64,000 bases of DNA from Mytilinidion resinicola. Lineage: Eukaryota > Ascomycota > Dothideomycetes > Mytilinidiales > Mytilinidiaceae. A program made the translations under genes and the position numbers. Where the stretch lies: the NCBI RefSeq assembly GCF_010093595.1, contig NW_022985453.1, positions 645,745-709,744 on the forward strand. The letters run 5' to 3'. The notes beneath the pieces are model-generated. The model saw nothing but the letters and a program-made list of their open reading frames with translations. It did no database searches and was not told the DNA's origin. How positions within the stretch are numbered: the first letter of the stretch is position 1; each line of letters opens with the position of its first letter. This document shows, in pieces, positions 22,426 to 36,566 of the stretch.

Positions 22426-23822
22426 CTACGACTCCTTTATCTTCATCTTCATCTTTTCCACATACTCGTCCGCCTCTTCCCCAGTGCGCCCAAACGCCAG
22501 CCGGATCATCTCTCGCGTCAACTCCTCTCCCATCCCATCAAAAATCGCAATCTTCCCCAGAGCCGCATAGACCCTTGACGCAGGTCCATCCAGCGCCTTC
22601 GCAATCGAGCTCTGCAGCGGCCGCCCTTTACCAGCTAGAGCTTGCTCCGCCGCCGAAAAGCTGCGCTGGTATATTTCTCGCGCCTTGACATGCCGCTGGA
22701 CATTCCGATACGTTACGCTGTCCGGGTTGCTCAGAATGTGCTCAATCTCCGCGTCGGACGAGATGAGCGGGAACGGCATCGGGTAGTGGTTTACCTCCGC
22801 GGGCACCGACTGTGCGAATTCCCAGTCGATGATGGCGAGGAAGTTGAAGGCGTCGTCGACGAGGATGTTTTGGGTTCCCATGTCCATGTGGTTGAAATGG
22901 AATGGGCCTGTGTTGCCAGGTCCTTTGAATAAGTCGGTGCGTTGGACGATGTCGCGGAAGATAAAGGGGCCAAGGACCGTGAAGATGTCTGCGTCGTCGT
23001 CGTCGTCGTCGTCGTCGTCGGCGTCGGCTTCGTAATTCTTGCATGCTTGTAGATGCTTGGCATCGCCGACAGCTTTAAAGTAGTCGTGTGAACTTAGGAA
23101 TGGTCCCGCAGTCTGTAATCCCTCGGCTACGGCTGTAGCCAGTTTGCCAATCGTTGGCCCAGTGTCTTGGGCAAAATGGGCAATTGATCCGATGGTTGGG
23201 AAGGAAAAGCTCGCCAGTTCCGCTTGAATGGACGTCCATTGGGTGAGGATGTGCTCTTGAGTTTGAATCTATATAAGGATATGTTAGCTATAGACGTTTT
23301 AGAAGCTTTCGAACGCCAAAGCAGCCTTACGGGAAGATCGCAGATGTCAAACTTCACATCCTGTAGAGTATTTCCATAGAAGCCCTCAATCAGCATAAAG
23401 CATGCACCAACCTTGGCAGCTTGCTGAGAACCCGGACCCGCATATGCGTATAAGCAAGGGGACGGCACGCTCGTAGCTTTGCCTTGCACGAACCGCATAG
23501 TTGCAACTTCGCACTCGATGGCGTATAGCTCGGACTCCTCGTTGACATCATCGTTACTTTCTGGATGCCGCGGAAGTCTCACACGAGCAATTATGAGGCT
23601 TTCGTCGGACAAGATAAACTCGAAGCAGCACCAGAATTGGCTGGCGGAAAAGGGGTCGCTCATGGTTGCCGCCTTGCCCGTGACTTGCTCAACATGCTCC
23701 AGCAGCGCGGATTTGTCAATGCTTCCCATAAATCTTTCTAGCCGTTCTTTCATTCCATCATAGCCCCATGCATCGTACGATGTCCAATTTGTGCTGGGGC
23801 ATGGCTTTGTGATGGTGGCCAT
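22426..23822 (-). CDS. APH-type phosphotransferase (kinase-fold) family protein
   Basis: Two exons (23331-23822, 22426-23268; intron 62 nt) give 444 aa from MATITKPCPSTNW. An in-frame Met farther upstream (24008) is possible but lies outside the conserved start. The kinase-like fold is seen in LIIARVRLPRH (ATP-lysine region replaced by R), ECEVATMRFV and GACFMLIEGFYGNTL. The catalytic loop is HMDMGTQNILVDD and the metal-binding segment is FLAIIDWEF. Fungal genomes carry many of these aminoglycoside-phosphotransferase-like proteins with unknown small-molecule or protein substrates. An oddity is a run of nine aspartates (YEADADDDDDDDDDADIF) from a trinucleotide repeat just before the catalytic loop. 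Confidence 0.85.
22989..23022. repeat. GTC/GAC trinucleotide microsatellite in the APH gene
   Basis: About eleven tandem GTC units on the plus strand are read as consecutive Asp codons on the coding strand. The length keeps the frame. Such repeats change length easily, so the loop probably varies between strains. Confidence 0.85.
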
Positions 23823-24406
23823 CTTGGAGTTTATGATGTCAAAAGATTTGAAGTGCGGGGCAGGTGATATTGCGGAGATCGCAGAGAAAATGCGGCGAAG
23901 GTAGATGAGAGACATGCAGGCCTTTAGATTTCCCACACTCACTCTTTCATTACACCGTCTTTCGCTATTTGCACTTATATTAGCATGTCTATCACTCCAG
24001 TACGTCAACTATCACTTGTACCTTGCGAAAGAGCTCGAGTATGGCAATTTTTGCAAATCCCTAACCCTTAAATTGCAGTGGTGCATACCTTCGGTCAGTC
24101 GGAATGAGCGGTAGAAAAGTAGACAAAGTCCCAAGAGTTCAAACGCTTTTCTTCATTAGACTCCAATACCTATAGTACAACAACCCAACCAGATACCAAC
24201 CCAACAATGCCCACCTTCCGCAGACTCGCAGTCAAACTCAAGACAACGCACCCACCCTAGAGGACCCACCATCCCGAAATACAGGCACCCGATCCGCCAA
24301 CACCCTCAACCATTCTAAGCCTAAGCCACCACAGTACACCCCCTCCCCCCTCTACGACAAGGCATCTCCCATCTACTGCGACACGTCAACAACTTCATCA
24401 CACACT
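23823..24406. other. Intergenic; no gene seen
   Basis: This holds the promoter of the APH gene and the 3' region of PMT4. No repeat or RNA gene was recognised. Confidence 0.6.
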
Positions 24407-26982
24407 CTATTTCGCAAAATGCAAATCATACGCCAGCCACTTCCGCGCCACCACCTGGTCCACCGTCAACCCGGGTTTCCCGTACGTCAACGGCGCGAAG
24501 AATAGGAAACTCCAGATCACCAGCGCCAGGATAACGGCTGTGGCCGCCCAGCTCGCAAACAGCGTCTGCGTGCCCAGCCGCTCGCGGACCGGTCTGCTCC
24601 GCTTCTCCACCTTTTTGCCCTTCTTGCCGTCCGTCGTGATTGTCTCGCCATCGACGATCATGGGCTCGATGTTGAAGATGAACTCAACCAACGCGCCTGT
24701 CACGAGCGCAGACGCGAGATGCGCGGGGAGATAGTGATGCAAGAACAGCTGCCGGCCCATGATGAAGAATGGGACGTAATGGGCAGCCCAGGTGAGGAAG
24801 AAGAAGCCCGTCGAGTTGTAGAGGCGGGAGCGCGTGCCTGGATTCCAGAGATGAGTCAGATACGTAATTGTAGGTCGCGGACGATGAAGACGATTATAAC
24901 GAGTAGCGACAGCATTCGGAAACGTAAAAAGACCCCAAAAACGAAAACCGGGTCGATGAGAAGAGTAGTAGAAGAAGGAGAGGGGGGGATACTCACGCTC
25001 ATCTAAAGCGTCGATGCCGCGGCGGAGCGCGAGCTGGTCGGCGCCGATTATACCAGCGAAGACGGCGAGGAGACTGCTGGCTAACCACCAGCCGATGGGG
25101 TTACCGAGGAAATAGATTTGCTGCTTCGTGTCGTTGTCGGTCCAGAAGGACACGCCCCGGAGGAGAAAGGGCCATGCCACGGGGAAGCTGGAGTATGGAT
25201 GGCTGCTGGTGAGAGCGTTGTTGTGGAAGAACATTGCGCGTTGGAGCTCGAAGTATTTCTTCAAGAATGGCACATGCTTGACCTTCTTGGGCTCATGTTT
25301 GGCTCGATCAACTCCAGGTGCGAGTGATGGGATCTCCTCGGCGAACCAGATGTTGCTGGATTGCTGAATGTTCTTGTTACCGTTAATTTCAGCTTGCTTA
25401 TATGCCCAGTCCGGGAGAGGGGTAGTGTGAGTCCACATAGCAACCTTAGAAGGGAAGTGGATTAGCTTGAAATGTGAAGACATAGTCTTGAATTCCTGTC
25501 CCAATTTGCCATTCTCGACCTTGAGTTCGAATAGAGTGTCGTTGAATCGATCTCCATTACCTTCTTCGACGCCAATAGTCGTGAATTCTTGGTTGGTTGG
25601 ATGATAGGGAGATGCAACATCATGAGACATTAGAAAGGTGTCTGTAATTTGGTGCTTGAGGCGGATGAGATCTCCGTTCTTCACGCGGTGGCCTGTGCCT
25701 GGGAGGTCTTTGGCCGGAATAATCTGCCATTGATTGTTGGTGTCGTTGTGTGGGTAGCCGGTCACCTGCTGTCCTTGACTAGAGATACGACCATCGTCGT
25801 ACCTCAGAGGATACTTGTCAGGATGGCTGTGAAGATAGACTTTGGTCTCCTTGTGCCGGAGGGTAAGAAAATCGTAGTAATCAATGGGAACAGCCTGGGT
25901 CATCATGATGTTATCGCTCAGAGTTTCCTGGAATTCAGGGCTCATAAAGTCGTCACCGGGACCGGAGCGAGAGAGAATGGTGAAGTGGACCTGGAACCAG
26001 AAGAGATACAAGAAAAAGGGGACAATGATAAGGGCAACGGCACGAGCCAGGAAGTGATTGGTAAACTCTCTCAAAGTCAATGTTCCTTGCCGGCGATTGA
26101 CGTCCAGGAGATCCCAGAGATCAAACAAGACGGGTACTCCAATGGAAATGAATGTGAAAACACCGACGTATTTGGTAGAGATGACGCAGCTCAGGCAGAC
26201 TCCAGTCAATAGAAGCCACTTCCACCACTTGCGGGTGAAAGGAATATGCCTAAACTTGTAGAATCGGACATAGCTGAGCACGCTCAAAGCCATGAAGAAG
26301 ATGAGGGTTGCATCTAGGAGAATCAGACGTGTTTGGCCAATGTGAGCATTGTCAAACAGAAGCAGGCCAGCGGCAGTGACGCAGGCTGGTAGCGAGTATC
26401 CAGACTCCCACATGATCATGAATGTAGTTGGAACGGTAAGGGCGCCCATAAGTGCGGGCATCGACCGGTATGCAACATAGGGAACTTTGTTGGTGATGTA
26501 CGAGTCGCCGATGTTGTCGAACAGGAATGAGCCGTCATATCCCACTAGCCAGCCGGCGAAGGCAAAGAGGAGCTTTCCGAAGGGAGGGTGTACGTCGAAA
26601 AAGTAGGTCCGTTGGAGGTAATACGAGGCGAACTACTGTGTGTCAGCAAGAGCTCGTGAAGACCTCATATTCCAGCCTGGTGAGAGTGTATCCAGAGGTT
26701 GGACATGGCAAGAGAACACAGCCATACCTTTCCAAAGTGCACCTCGTCGAAGACGACCTGGTTGGGGTGCTGAATCCCCCAGAATCTCGTCACGAAAGCC
26801 AGGATCGTGATTATAGAAATGGCGAGCTTGTAATCCCACTCGGAGCCATGGGATGGCGTCGTGAACTCTTTCTTAGCCTTGTTAATGACCTCGAGATCAT
26901 CTTTGGCGATTGCCTCTGGGTTCGGGGTGGTCGGCCGCTTGTTCTTGGGGCCACGGTGCCGTACGTTGGCGGGAGAAGACAT
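24407..26982 (-). CDS. PMT4: Protein O-mannosyltransferase, PMT4 subfamily
   Basis: Three exons (26728-26982, 24997-26632, 24838 excluded: 24407-24837) give 773 aa from MSSPANVRHRGPKNKR. It moves mannose from dolichol-phosphate mannose to Ser/Thr of secretory proteins in the ER membrane. It has the catalytic DE pair in VVFDEVHFGKFASYYL and the PMT4-type loop YFFDVHPPFGKLLFA. Multiple membrane segments and STKYVGVFTF follow, then PGDDFMSPEFQETL. A luminal MIR region spans about residues 330-530 (LHSHPDKYPLRYDDGR, YLSHDVASPYHPTNQE-like). The C-terminal membrane half has FFIMGRQLFLHHYLPAHL. PMT4 rather than PMT1/2 is supported by the DVHPPF and GRISSQGQQVTGY words. PMT4 enzymes act on membrane-anchored proteins. 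The 159-nt second intron stays open in frame, so a naive reading includes it. Confidence 0.97.
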
Positions 26983-27733
26983 GGTGCAGTGGGTTGCGCC
27001 GCAGCTCCTAGAAAACTGAATGGGAGCCAATGCGGTTAGTTGATACTGTTGGCGGGAGAGTTTCGAGGCGGAAGAGAGGAACATACCAGGAGTAGGAACA
27101 GCAGGTGGGATGGAAGGGCGAAGGGAAGATGTGAATGTTCAGAGACGGGGAAGGCTGCGTGGTCACTTCTTGAGAAGACGCGCCACACACCCCTGCTCCA
27201 CCCTGTCAGTTCTTGGTGACCTAGCCCCTCCGCACCCCTGAAAGCACCACCATGGCCTCTTTATAACGAGCACACATTGCTTGTATTCCCAGGATTTCTA
27301 CCCTGGCCATTCGTTGTTACAACGGATTGTTCTAAAAACGAACTCACGATTCACATCACCTCCCAAGCAGGCGCGGACCCGTTGAAGAACATTATCTAAT
27401 TCAACTCGACTATCTGATCATTTTTTCTATCCACATAGCACCTGGAATGCTTCAATGATGTCTTTTGTGTAGCAATTGACTTGATATGGAGGCTTGCTTC
27501 AGAGTATCACGCAAGATACATGACACATTGATTCTTATATCAGACTCTCAAGCAAGGGCTTTTCATCGGTGATAACGTGTCTATGTATGCATGCCAAACG
27601 CCCATATCTACCGAATCTGAGGCTCTAATGATCCTATTGCCAGGCCTCGACAATCTTGAATGCTCAATGTACAGCTATCCTCTCAGCTTGATCTAACGCG
27701 TCCACCTCATCCACAGACTCGCCATTGGCCCCC
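26983..27733. other. Intergenic; no gene seen
   Basis: This holds the promoter and leader of PMT4 and the 3' region of the transporter gene. Nothing else was recognised. Confidence 0.6.
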
Positions 27734-28934
27734 TCAATTCGCCTTCTCCACCCTCTGCTTCGACGGAATCCGATAGGTAGTCTCGTACCCATACAGCGCC
27801 CCAGCACCAAACACAATTGCCGCCCCCAGCTTCATTAGATCGCTCATCGGGTTCCCAAACAGCCACACGCTGACCAAAAAGCTGACCAGCTTGCGGATGT
27901 TCAGCACGATCGTCACCGTAACAGCCGACGTATTTGCGCTAAGCATGTTCACTCCAGTAATACACAACAGCTGCGTAACGGCGTTTGTAGTGAGGTAGAT
28001 GACAGCTTCGGGCGTCGAGATGAGTGAGTTTGTCAGTACCACTGGAAGCGTCCGTGCCATAGAGATAGAGACGGGGAATGGGGGTGAGGCTGCTAGGCGC
28101 TCGTATTGAGAGTAGATGGAGGGGTAGAATTGGAGGAAGAGTGGTAGGCTCAGGGCATGCGAGTAGAAGAGGTTCGATTGCCAGTCTTTGCCGTGCTGGG
28201 CGAAGATGTCTTCCACGTAGACGCCCATGTAGGCGGAGAGGAGTTGGGCTACGAGAAGCACTGCGAGGCCGGTCTCGAAGGAGGCACTTTTGAAGTCGAT
28301 GGAGGTTGTGCTCATTGGTTTGCCCTATGATGACAATATGTGAGCAACGGGTTCATGCATACATGGAATGAATAGCTGCTATACCTTTGATGAAGCATCT
28401 GCCCAAGCTGAGATCACGACTCCAACTGAGAGTAGAGCAACCGACAGCACTTGAAGGGTAGTATATCTCTTTCCGCGTATCCATCCAGCCGCCATCGTCG
28501 TGACGCTACCGAAGCTTCGAAGGACGATATGCACCGGCACCGAAATATTGAAAGCGAAGGCCCAATTGTTCAGCATGTTGACTGTGAAGAACAACAACGC
28601 GCTATAGGCCCATTTCCGCATCGGGACTGGTGTATCTTTGATGAAGTATTTCCCATTGATGTCGAGTTGGTTACCTAGGCTGAAAAGGGTAGTGAAGATG
28701 AATTGAAATAACGTGATCAAAAGACCACTGTCAGGCTCATGCCTGCAAGACGTGAGTATTTGGAAAACCATAAACATTCATTAGATTACGTACTTCACAA
28801 TCGCTTCTAGACAATAAACCTAGCAGGATTAGCTAAACAAACAAGAGATCGCGCGGCGAACCACTTACATTCGAACAGCAGCCTCCGAATATCAACGCAA
28901 AGCTGCTCGCGAGGGGGGCGACGGCAGAGAGCAT
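27734..28934 (-). CDS. Nucleotide-sugar transporter, YEA4/SLC35B type (UDP-GlcNAc)
   Basis: Four exons (28869-28934, 28794-28819, 28385-28742, 27734-28324) give 346 aa; the second exon is only 26 nt. The start is MLSAVAPLASSFALIFGGCC. About ten hydrophobic helices follow. Family words are CCSNVYCLEAIVK, FNISVPVHIVLRSFGSVTTM, GVVISAWADASSKGK and NLFYSHALSLPLFLQF. The last helices hold NIRKLVSFLVSVWLFGNPM, the conserved RK..S substrate-site segment. The yeast relative Yea4 carries UDP-N-acetylglucosamine in the ER and affects chitin synthesis. The substrate here is inferred. Its neighbour PMT4 also serves glycosylation, but common regulation is not shown. Confidence 0.9.
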
Positions 28935-29928
28935 GATGATTGCCTTGGACGATTATTTCGTCTGAAGGAGACCCGAATTGAGGAAGACTTGAGCGGCGAA
29001 CGAACAAGTCACGTAAGCAAGATTAGGCTATAGATAATGATGAAAAGGTTAGCAGCGGAGCGTGATGAAAGCGGGGGATGGAAGAAGGACTCTACATACG
29101 ACACGAGACGAATTGCAATGATAGCGAAAGAGTTGAAGAATTTGGAGATGCGAGAGGCCTAACGGGACTAGTTCAAGCTCTAGAAAGGGGTCGGCAAAAG
29201 AAAGTCGGCAAGAAGAGAGTAGGCAGAAGAAAGATGAAAGCTGCATAGGGCGCGTTGTCTATATATAAGAGCAAAGCGGAACTCTATATCATGATGTACA
29301 AGAAGGGTTGAAAGCCAGGATGGGAAAGCAAGGTGTTGACGTGGTGGAGATCGTCGCGTGTCACCCGCGAGGCAATCTGTCGTAGGGCTGAGCCAGGCTA
29401 GGAACGTCAGATTAGCTTTGCAGGGGATTTGCATCTTTAAACCTGACAACTAGTTTAAAGCATCCTGACCAATTGTTTATCGATTTACGAGGACATTTAC
29501 CGTCACATTATGGCCGATCAATTTCATACTCTCATATTCCTCATTATTCATACTACAGATCACTCTATTCTTCAACTTCAGTTGAACGCACCAAACGCCT
29601 TTCAGTGCATACGCCACGCCCTACGCATCACAGTCACGAAGACCATCCGCATCCACATAATCGGGCCACTCCTATCTGCATTTTCGACTATGCACTGCCT
29701 ATAAGCCCGGCCTGCATGCCCACCACAATCTTCGCCGATGCCTGCCAGCCATGAAGAGATCCATCTATCGGAGCCAGTGCCGCCAAATCGACTACGAGAA
29801 CGCAAGCAAGATGAATGTGTTGATAGGGTGTCCGACCCGCATATGCACTAAGAAAGAATCCAGGGACGGCAAGCCGTAAGAACGTCGATGCTCTTCCAGA
29901 TGCGACGCTGCCAATACCGAAGCTCCCT
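28935..29928. other. Intergenic; no gene seen
   Basis: This holds the promoter of the transporter gene and the 3' region of the PP2A B gene. The long minus-strand frame that runs to 29688 is an artefact of reading through the last intron of the B55 gene. Confidence 0.65.
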
Positions 29929-31816
29929 CTACAATGCTGAGAACACGAAGAGCTAGTAGAAGAATTAGTACACCCTCTTGGCAAGGACGCTGAACATGAA
30001 AAGAAACTCACATTATTCGTAGCCGCAATTGCAATGCTGTCCTCGAATGGATGCCAGCTCATATGCAAGATCTTCTTGTTGAAGTCGATCTGATCTGCAT
30101 CCGTCTCCTTCCGCATGCGCTGGCCTTGCCCAACAGCGCCTGCTGCTGGGCTACCGGCCCGTGATCCTCCCTTTTTGTTTCCTGTCGGGCTTGTCGACGA
30201 GTTCATGGGTGTAGGTATTCCCACCTTCTTCGCCTTGAAAGCTGACTTGTCTGCCTGCAACACCACTTCGGTATCCTTCTCCGGGTCAGAAGGATAGATC
30301 ATGAAGTTGTTGTTGTAGCTTCCCGTCATGACATTCTTCGCGTCACCTGAGAATACCACCTCGAACTTGTCGAATATACTGTCGTTCTCATAAGTATCGC
30401 ACAGCCGCGGTCTAAGATGCTCGTGGATAGGGATGGTCTTGATGGGTTGACGCTCCATGTTTACGTCCCATATCTTCACCGTAAGGTAGTCTCGGGAGAG
30501 GATGTAGCGACCGTCATGTGAGAAGCGGACGTCGGATATGGATGAAATGATTTCGGAAAAGAATGATCTAGAGGATGGGTCTTCTTCTTGTTCGAACTCT
30601 AAGGAACGGGTTAGCGCATTTTGACGCAAAGTGTTAAATCTTGAAAACTTACGCTTGGCGTGCGAATCACAGAGGGCGCTCGCTCGCATATCCGCCAACT
30701 TGATGGTGCCCTTGGAACTAGCATACATGAACCAGTTACAGCTCTGTGGGTGGAACTCGGCAGCAGTGATGACTTCCGTAAGTTCCTCCATGTTCGCCGG
30801 CTTGATATCCACAATGTTGAAGCTCTGATCCTGGATGTTGAGGTTCCATAGGTTGATGCGGAGGTCGTCGCTGCTGATGAATGTCTCGCCATCACTGTTG
30901 ACCGATATGCTGTTGATATGGTAGGCGTGCGCATTGGCGTAGGTCTTCCGGGGAACAGCGGCAACGACGGTATCGTGGTGCGTGAGGCGGGGTAGCTTGA
31001 GATCGGCGGCAGTACGGAAATGCGCGTTGGGATTTCGGACTGGGCCCCCGGCTCCAGTTCCAGGAGCGACACCGCTACCCGGCGTCAATTCGTGCGACAG
31101 GTTGTTCTCCGCAACCACCTTTAATGACTTCTCAAAGACCTTCCAGAGCTTTATCGTCTTGTCGTTGGTGGAGAGGAGGTAGTGTGAGGCATTCTGTCGT
31201 CGACACCACTTGATCTTGTTTATCTTCTCTTCTATCTCCAAGGATTTAAGGTAGTCGAACTCAGGCTCGTGGGATTGGAATTCGGTATGGAACTTGTATT
31301 CACATGTTTTTTTCTGGATACGTCAGTTGAGTGCGCCCCCGCGGGTTGGGGAGGTGGGCAGGTGAAATGCCAACATACTGTTTCGTTCCGCTCAAAGAGT
31401 ACTACTCTGCCGCCTTTGTCGCCCGTAGCAAGGTAGTTTCCTGTTTGGTCGAACTCGACGGTGGAGATGATGTCCGCTGTATGGTAACGCTTAGCAACCT
31501 TCCACTTTCGAGACATTCCGAGCGGAGGGTGGGGTTATGGCTGGGGCAGGGTGAGCCGAGGAACCTTACCTTCTGTGATGTCTTCAACATCTCCTTTGTC
31601 GCCAAAGCATCTAGTGAATCATCAGTACAACTTCACCGCTTCGGCACGCGCCGAAGGAAATAGACAGCAGCAACTCCGAGGGCAGCAACAACGACCGTAT
31701 GGAACCAGATAAACACATAAGAGAAGTGAGAACAAAGCTAAAGCACAGAGAAAGACGAGAGGGAGTACTGACTGAGTAAACTTCCACGTCGTCGGGTTCC
31801 CTTCTGCTTCTACCAT
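29929..31816 (-). CDS. Protein phosphatase 2A regulatory subunit B (B55 / Cdc55 type)
   Basis: Six exons (31773-31816, 31570-31610, 31379-31476, 30653-31313, 30012-30598, 29929-29952) give 484 aa. The start is [15 protein letters not shown], then [20 protein letters not shown] and the classic [20 protein letters not shown]. Seven WD40-type blades follow ([96 protein letters not shown]). The last coding exon is 24 nt and adds just LFVFSAL plus stop. B55 selects substrates for PP2A in mitosis and morphogenesis. A low-complexity insert ([20 protein letters not shown]) sits before the last blade, as in other filamentous fungi. Confidence 0.96.
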
Positions 31817-33643
<1,827 letters not shown>

Positions 33644-34300
33644 GTTGGTGGTTCTGTTCTGGATGTGTGCATTTCAAGGTTCCGTGGAGGGTAGCTCTGG
33701 CGTTGTCTTCCTCTCACTTTCGACTAAAACCTCAATGGAAAAGTTGAACGATTGTGTTCATGCCACGATATGATGCTGCGTATGCTCTACTTGGGGTGCT
33801 TCAAAGCCTGCAGAACATGTTGGCAGACGTGTGATATATCTTCTGACGGTTCGAACGGTAAGGATCTTGCAGCCTTACTCAGATTCTAAGGAGTGATATA
33901 CCCTAAATAGTGGCAATCAAGTGTCATTGGGTCGACAATTACTATCGCAGACGTTATGCTGGGAGCACTTTGAATGATCACGCGGTGCTTTCTCACTGGG
34001 CGGAAATGCATGACGATGTGATTTGGGAGAATAATGAAATAACCGTTACAACGCCAGTGTCGCCGCGATGGATACTGCAGGTGAGTCAATAATACTCGGC
34101 CCAGCCCAGCAGCCCGGGATCTGATATTGCGCACTCGCGATCGCGTTCCGCCGCTCCTGCTCTTCCCGAGGTAAGGCATTCGGGCAGACGAATCACAGCA
34201 GACGTAATCGAGACTCGGTGCAAGCCCTAGTGCCTCGCCCGACCTCAACTTCCTCTCGCACGCAGCATCGCCGCACCTCTCCACTCTACCGTCGCCCATC
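33644..34300. other. Intergenic; no gene seen
   Basis: This lies between the RPL3 end and the SDH1 start. No gene or repeat was recognised. Confidence 0.65.
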
Positions 34301-36566
34301 ATGAGTTGCCTCCGATCGAGGCGCCTCCAGCTTGCGAGCCAGGTGAGCTCCACTCCCTCAGACTTCTGCCCGCCCATTGAGCCATCCGAGGCGCTCCGCA
34401 TTCCCGATTAGCCACCCCGCGAAAGAGACACAATATACACCAATTGCCCCCATAGAGCCTATAATGCTTCAGATATCTCCCGCGAGCTCGCACTGCACGG
34501 CCATCAGCTGTTACCACCCACCGCCAGACCAATTGCTAACCGCGCATCTGCCGAACAGCTCTCCAAAAGCCTCAGGACTCCCTCGCGAGCCTTCTCCTCG
34601 ACCAGACCCGCCGCCCGCATCTTTGCCTCCGACCCTTTGAGGGCGAAGGAAGCCTCGCCATTCCTCAGCCAAAAGTACCCTGTGATAGACCACGAGTATG
34701 ATGCAATCGTTGTCGGAGCTGGCGGCTCGGGTCTACGCGCTGCCTTCGGTTTGGCGGAAGCTGGATTCAACACTGCCTGTATATCGAAGCTTTTCCCTAC
34801 GCGGTCTCACACTGTAGCTGCACAGGGAGGTATCAATGCTGCGCTTGGAAAGTAAGTGTGGAGCAAAAAGCATTTGAAGGCGGGCGGGGAAGCTTATATT
34901 CGAAACAGCATGCACGAGGACGACTGGCGATGGCACATGTACGATACGGTTAAGGGTTCGGACTGGCTAGGTGACCAGGATGCTATCCACTACATGACAA
35001 GAGAAGCACCTCAGAGTGTCATCGAACTCGAAAACTACGGCTGCCCATTCTCGAGAACAGATGACGGAAGGATGTGAGTTCAACTTGTTGCATTCCTAGG
35101 ACACTATTAACGAACGGCGTAGCTACCAGCGAGCTTTCGGTGGTCAATCTCAGAAGTTTGGCAAAGGCGGACAGGCATACCGATGCTGTGCTGCCGCTGA
35201 CAGGACTGGCCACGCTCTTCTTCACACCCTTTACGGCCAATCGCTGCGACACAACACCAAATACTTCATTGAATTCTTTGCTACTGACTTGATAATGGAG
35301 GATGGCGTCTGCAAGGGTGTCATTGCCTACAACCAAGAAGATGGTACTCTGCACAGGTTCCTAGCTAAGAACACCGTTCTTGCCACCGGCGGCTACGGGC
35401 GAACATACTTCAGCTGTACGTCTGCTCACACATGTACCGGTGACGGAATGGCAATGGTTGCCCGTGCAGGTCTCCCTAACCAGGATCTGGAGTTCGTCCA
35501 ATTCCACCCCACAGGTATCTACGGAGCAGGATGTTTGATTACGGAAGGATCTCGAGGAGAGGGCGGATATCTGCTCAACTCCGAGGGTGAGCGATTCATG
35601 GAACGTTATGCCCCAACTGCAAAGGATCTGGCTTCCCGTGACGTCGTCTCTCGGTCAATGACATTGGAGATCCGCGAAGGCCGTGGTGTCGGACCAGACA
35701 AGGACCATATCTACCTTCAACTCAGCCATCTTCCCCCGGAAGTCCTCCATGACCGTCTCCCAGGTATCTCGGAAACCGCCGCTATCTTCTCGGGTGTCGA
35801 CGTTACCAAGCAACCCATTCCCGTCCTACCGACCGTCCACTATAACATGGGCGGTATTCCCACAAAGTACACCGGCGAGGTTCTAACTGTCACCGAAGAC
35901 GGCAAGGACCAAGTCGTCCCCGGCCTCTTCGCCTGCGGTGAGGCCGCCTGTGTCTCTGTCCACGGCGCCAACCGTCTCGGCGCCAACTCCCTCCTCGATC
36001 TCATCGTCTTCGGCCGCGCCGTTAGCCACACCATCCGCGACAACTTCACGCCCGGCCAGAAGCACGACCCCATCGCCGCCGACGCCGGCGCCGACTCCAT
36101 CTCCGTCATCGACCAGATCCGCACCGCCGACGGGCCCAAGAGCACCGCCGAGATCCGCCTCGCCATGCAAAAGACTATGCAAACCGACGTCTCCGTTTTC
36201 CGCACGCAGGAATCCCTCGAGGAGGGCGTCCGCAAGATCCACGAGGTTGACAAGACCTTCGCCGACGTCGGCACCAAGGACCGCAGCATGATCTGGAACT
36301 CGGACCTCGTCGAGACGCTCGAGCTACGCAACCTGCTCACTTGCGCTGTGCAGACCGCGGAGAGCGCTGTGAACCGCAAGGAGTCGCGTGGTGCGCACGC
36401 GCGTGAGGACTACCCGGACCGTGATGACGAGAACTGGATGAAGCACACGCTGAGTTGGCAGAAGAAACCACATGGGGATGTCAAGCTCGGGTACCGGGCT
36501 GTGGTGGCGACGACGCTGGATGAGAACGAGTGTAAGGCAGTCCCGCCTTTCAAGCGAGTTTATTAG
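34301..36566 (+). CDS. SDH1: Succinate dehydrogenase flavoprotein subunit (complex II)
   Basis: Four exons (34301-34342, 34559-34851, 34909-35073, 35123-36566) give 647 aa. The first about 40 residues are Arg/Ser-rich without acid ([20 protein letters not shown]), a mitochondrial targeting signal. The FAD fold begins at [20 protein letters not shown]. The covalent FAD histidine lies in [17 protein letters not shown]. Substrate-site words are [32 protein letters not shown] and the capping [14 protein letters not shown]. The C-terminal domain ends VPPFKRVY. It oxidises succinate to fumarate on the matrix side of the inner membrane. The first intron (216 nt) separates the targeting peptide from the rest. 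Confidence 0.98.

Noticed and set aside
24838..24996. Extra peptide in PMT4 between DALDER and TRSRLYN
   Set aside because: The stretch is a 159-nt intron that happens to stay open. Donor, acceptor and PMT4 alignment all support removal.
29688..30011. C-terminal extension of the PP2A B55 protein read straight through to 29688
   Set aside because: A GTGAGT donor after IAATNN and a CTACTAG acceptor give LFVFSAL and a stop, the known end of the family. The extension is intron plus 3' region.
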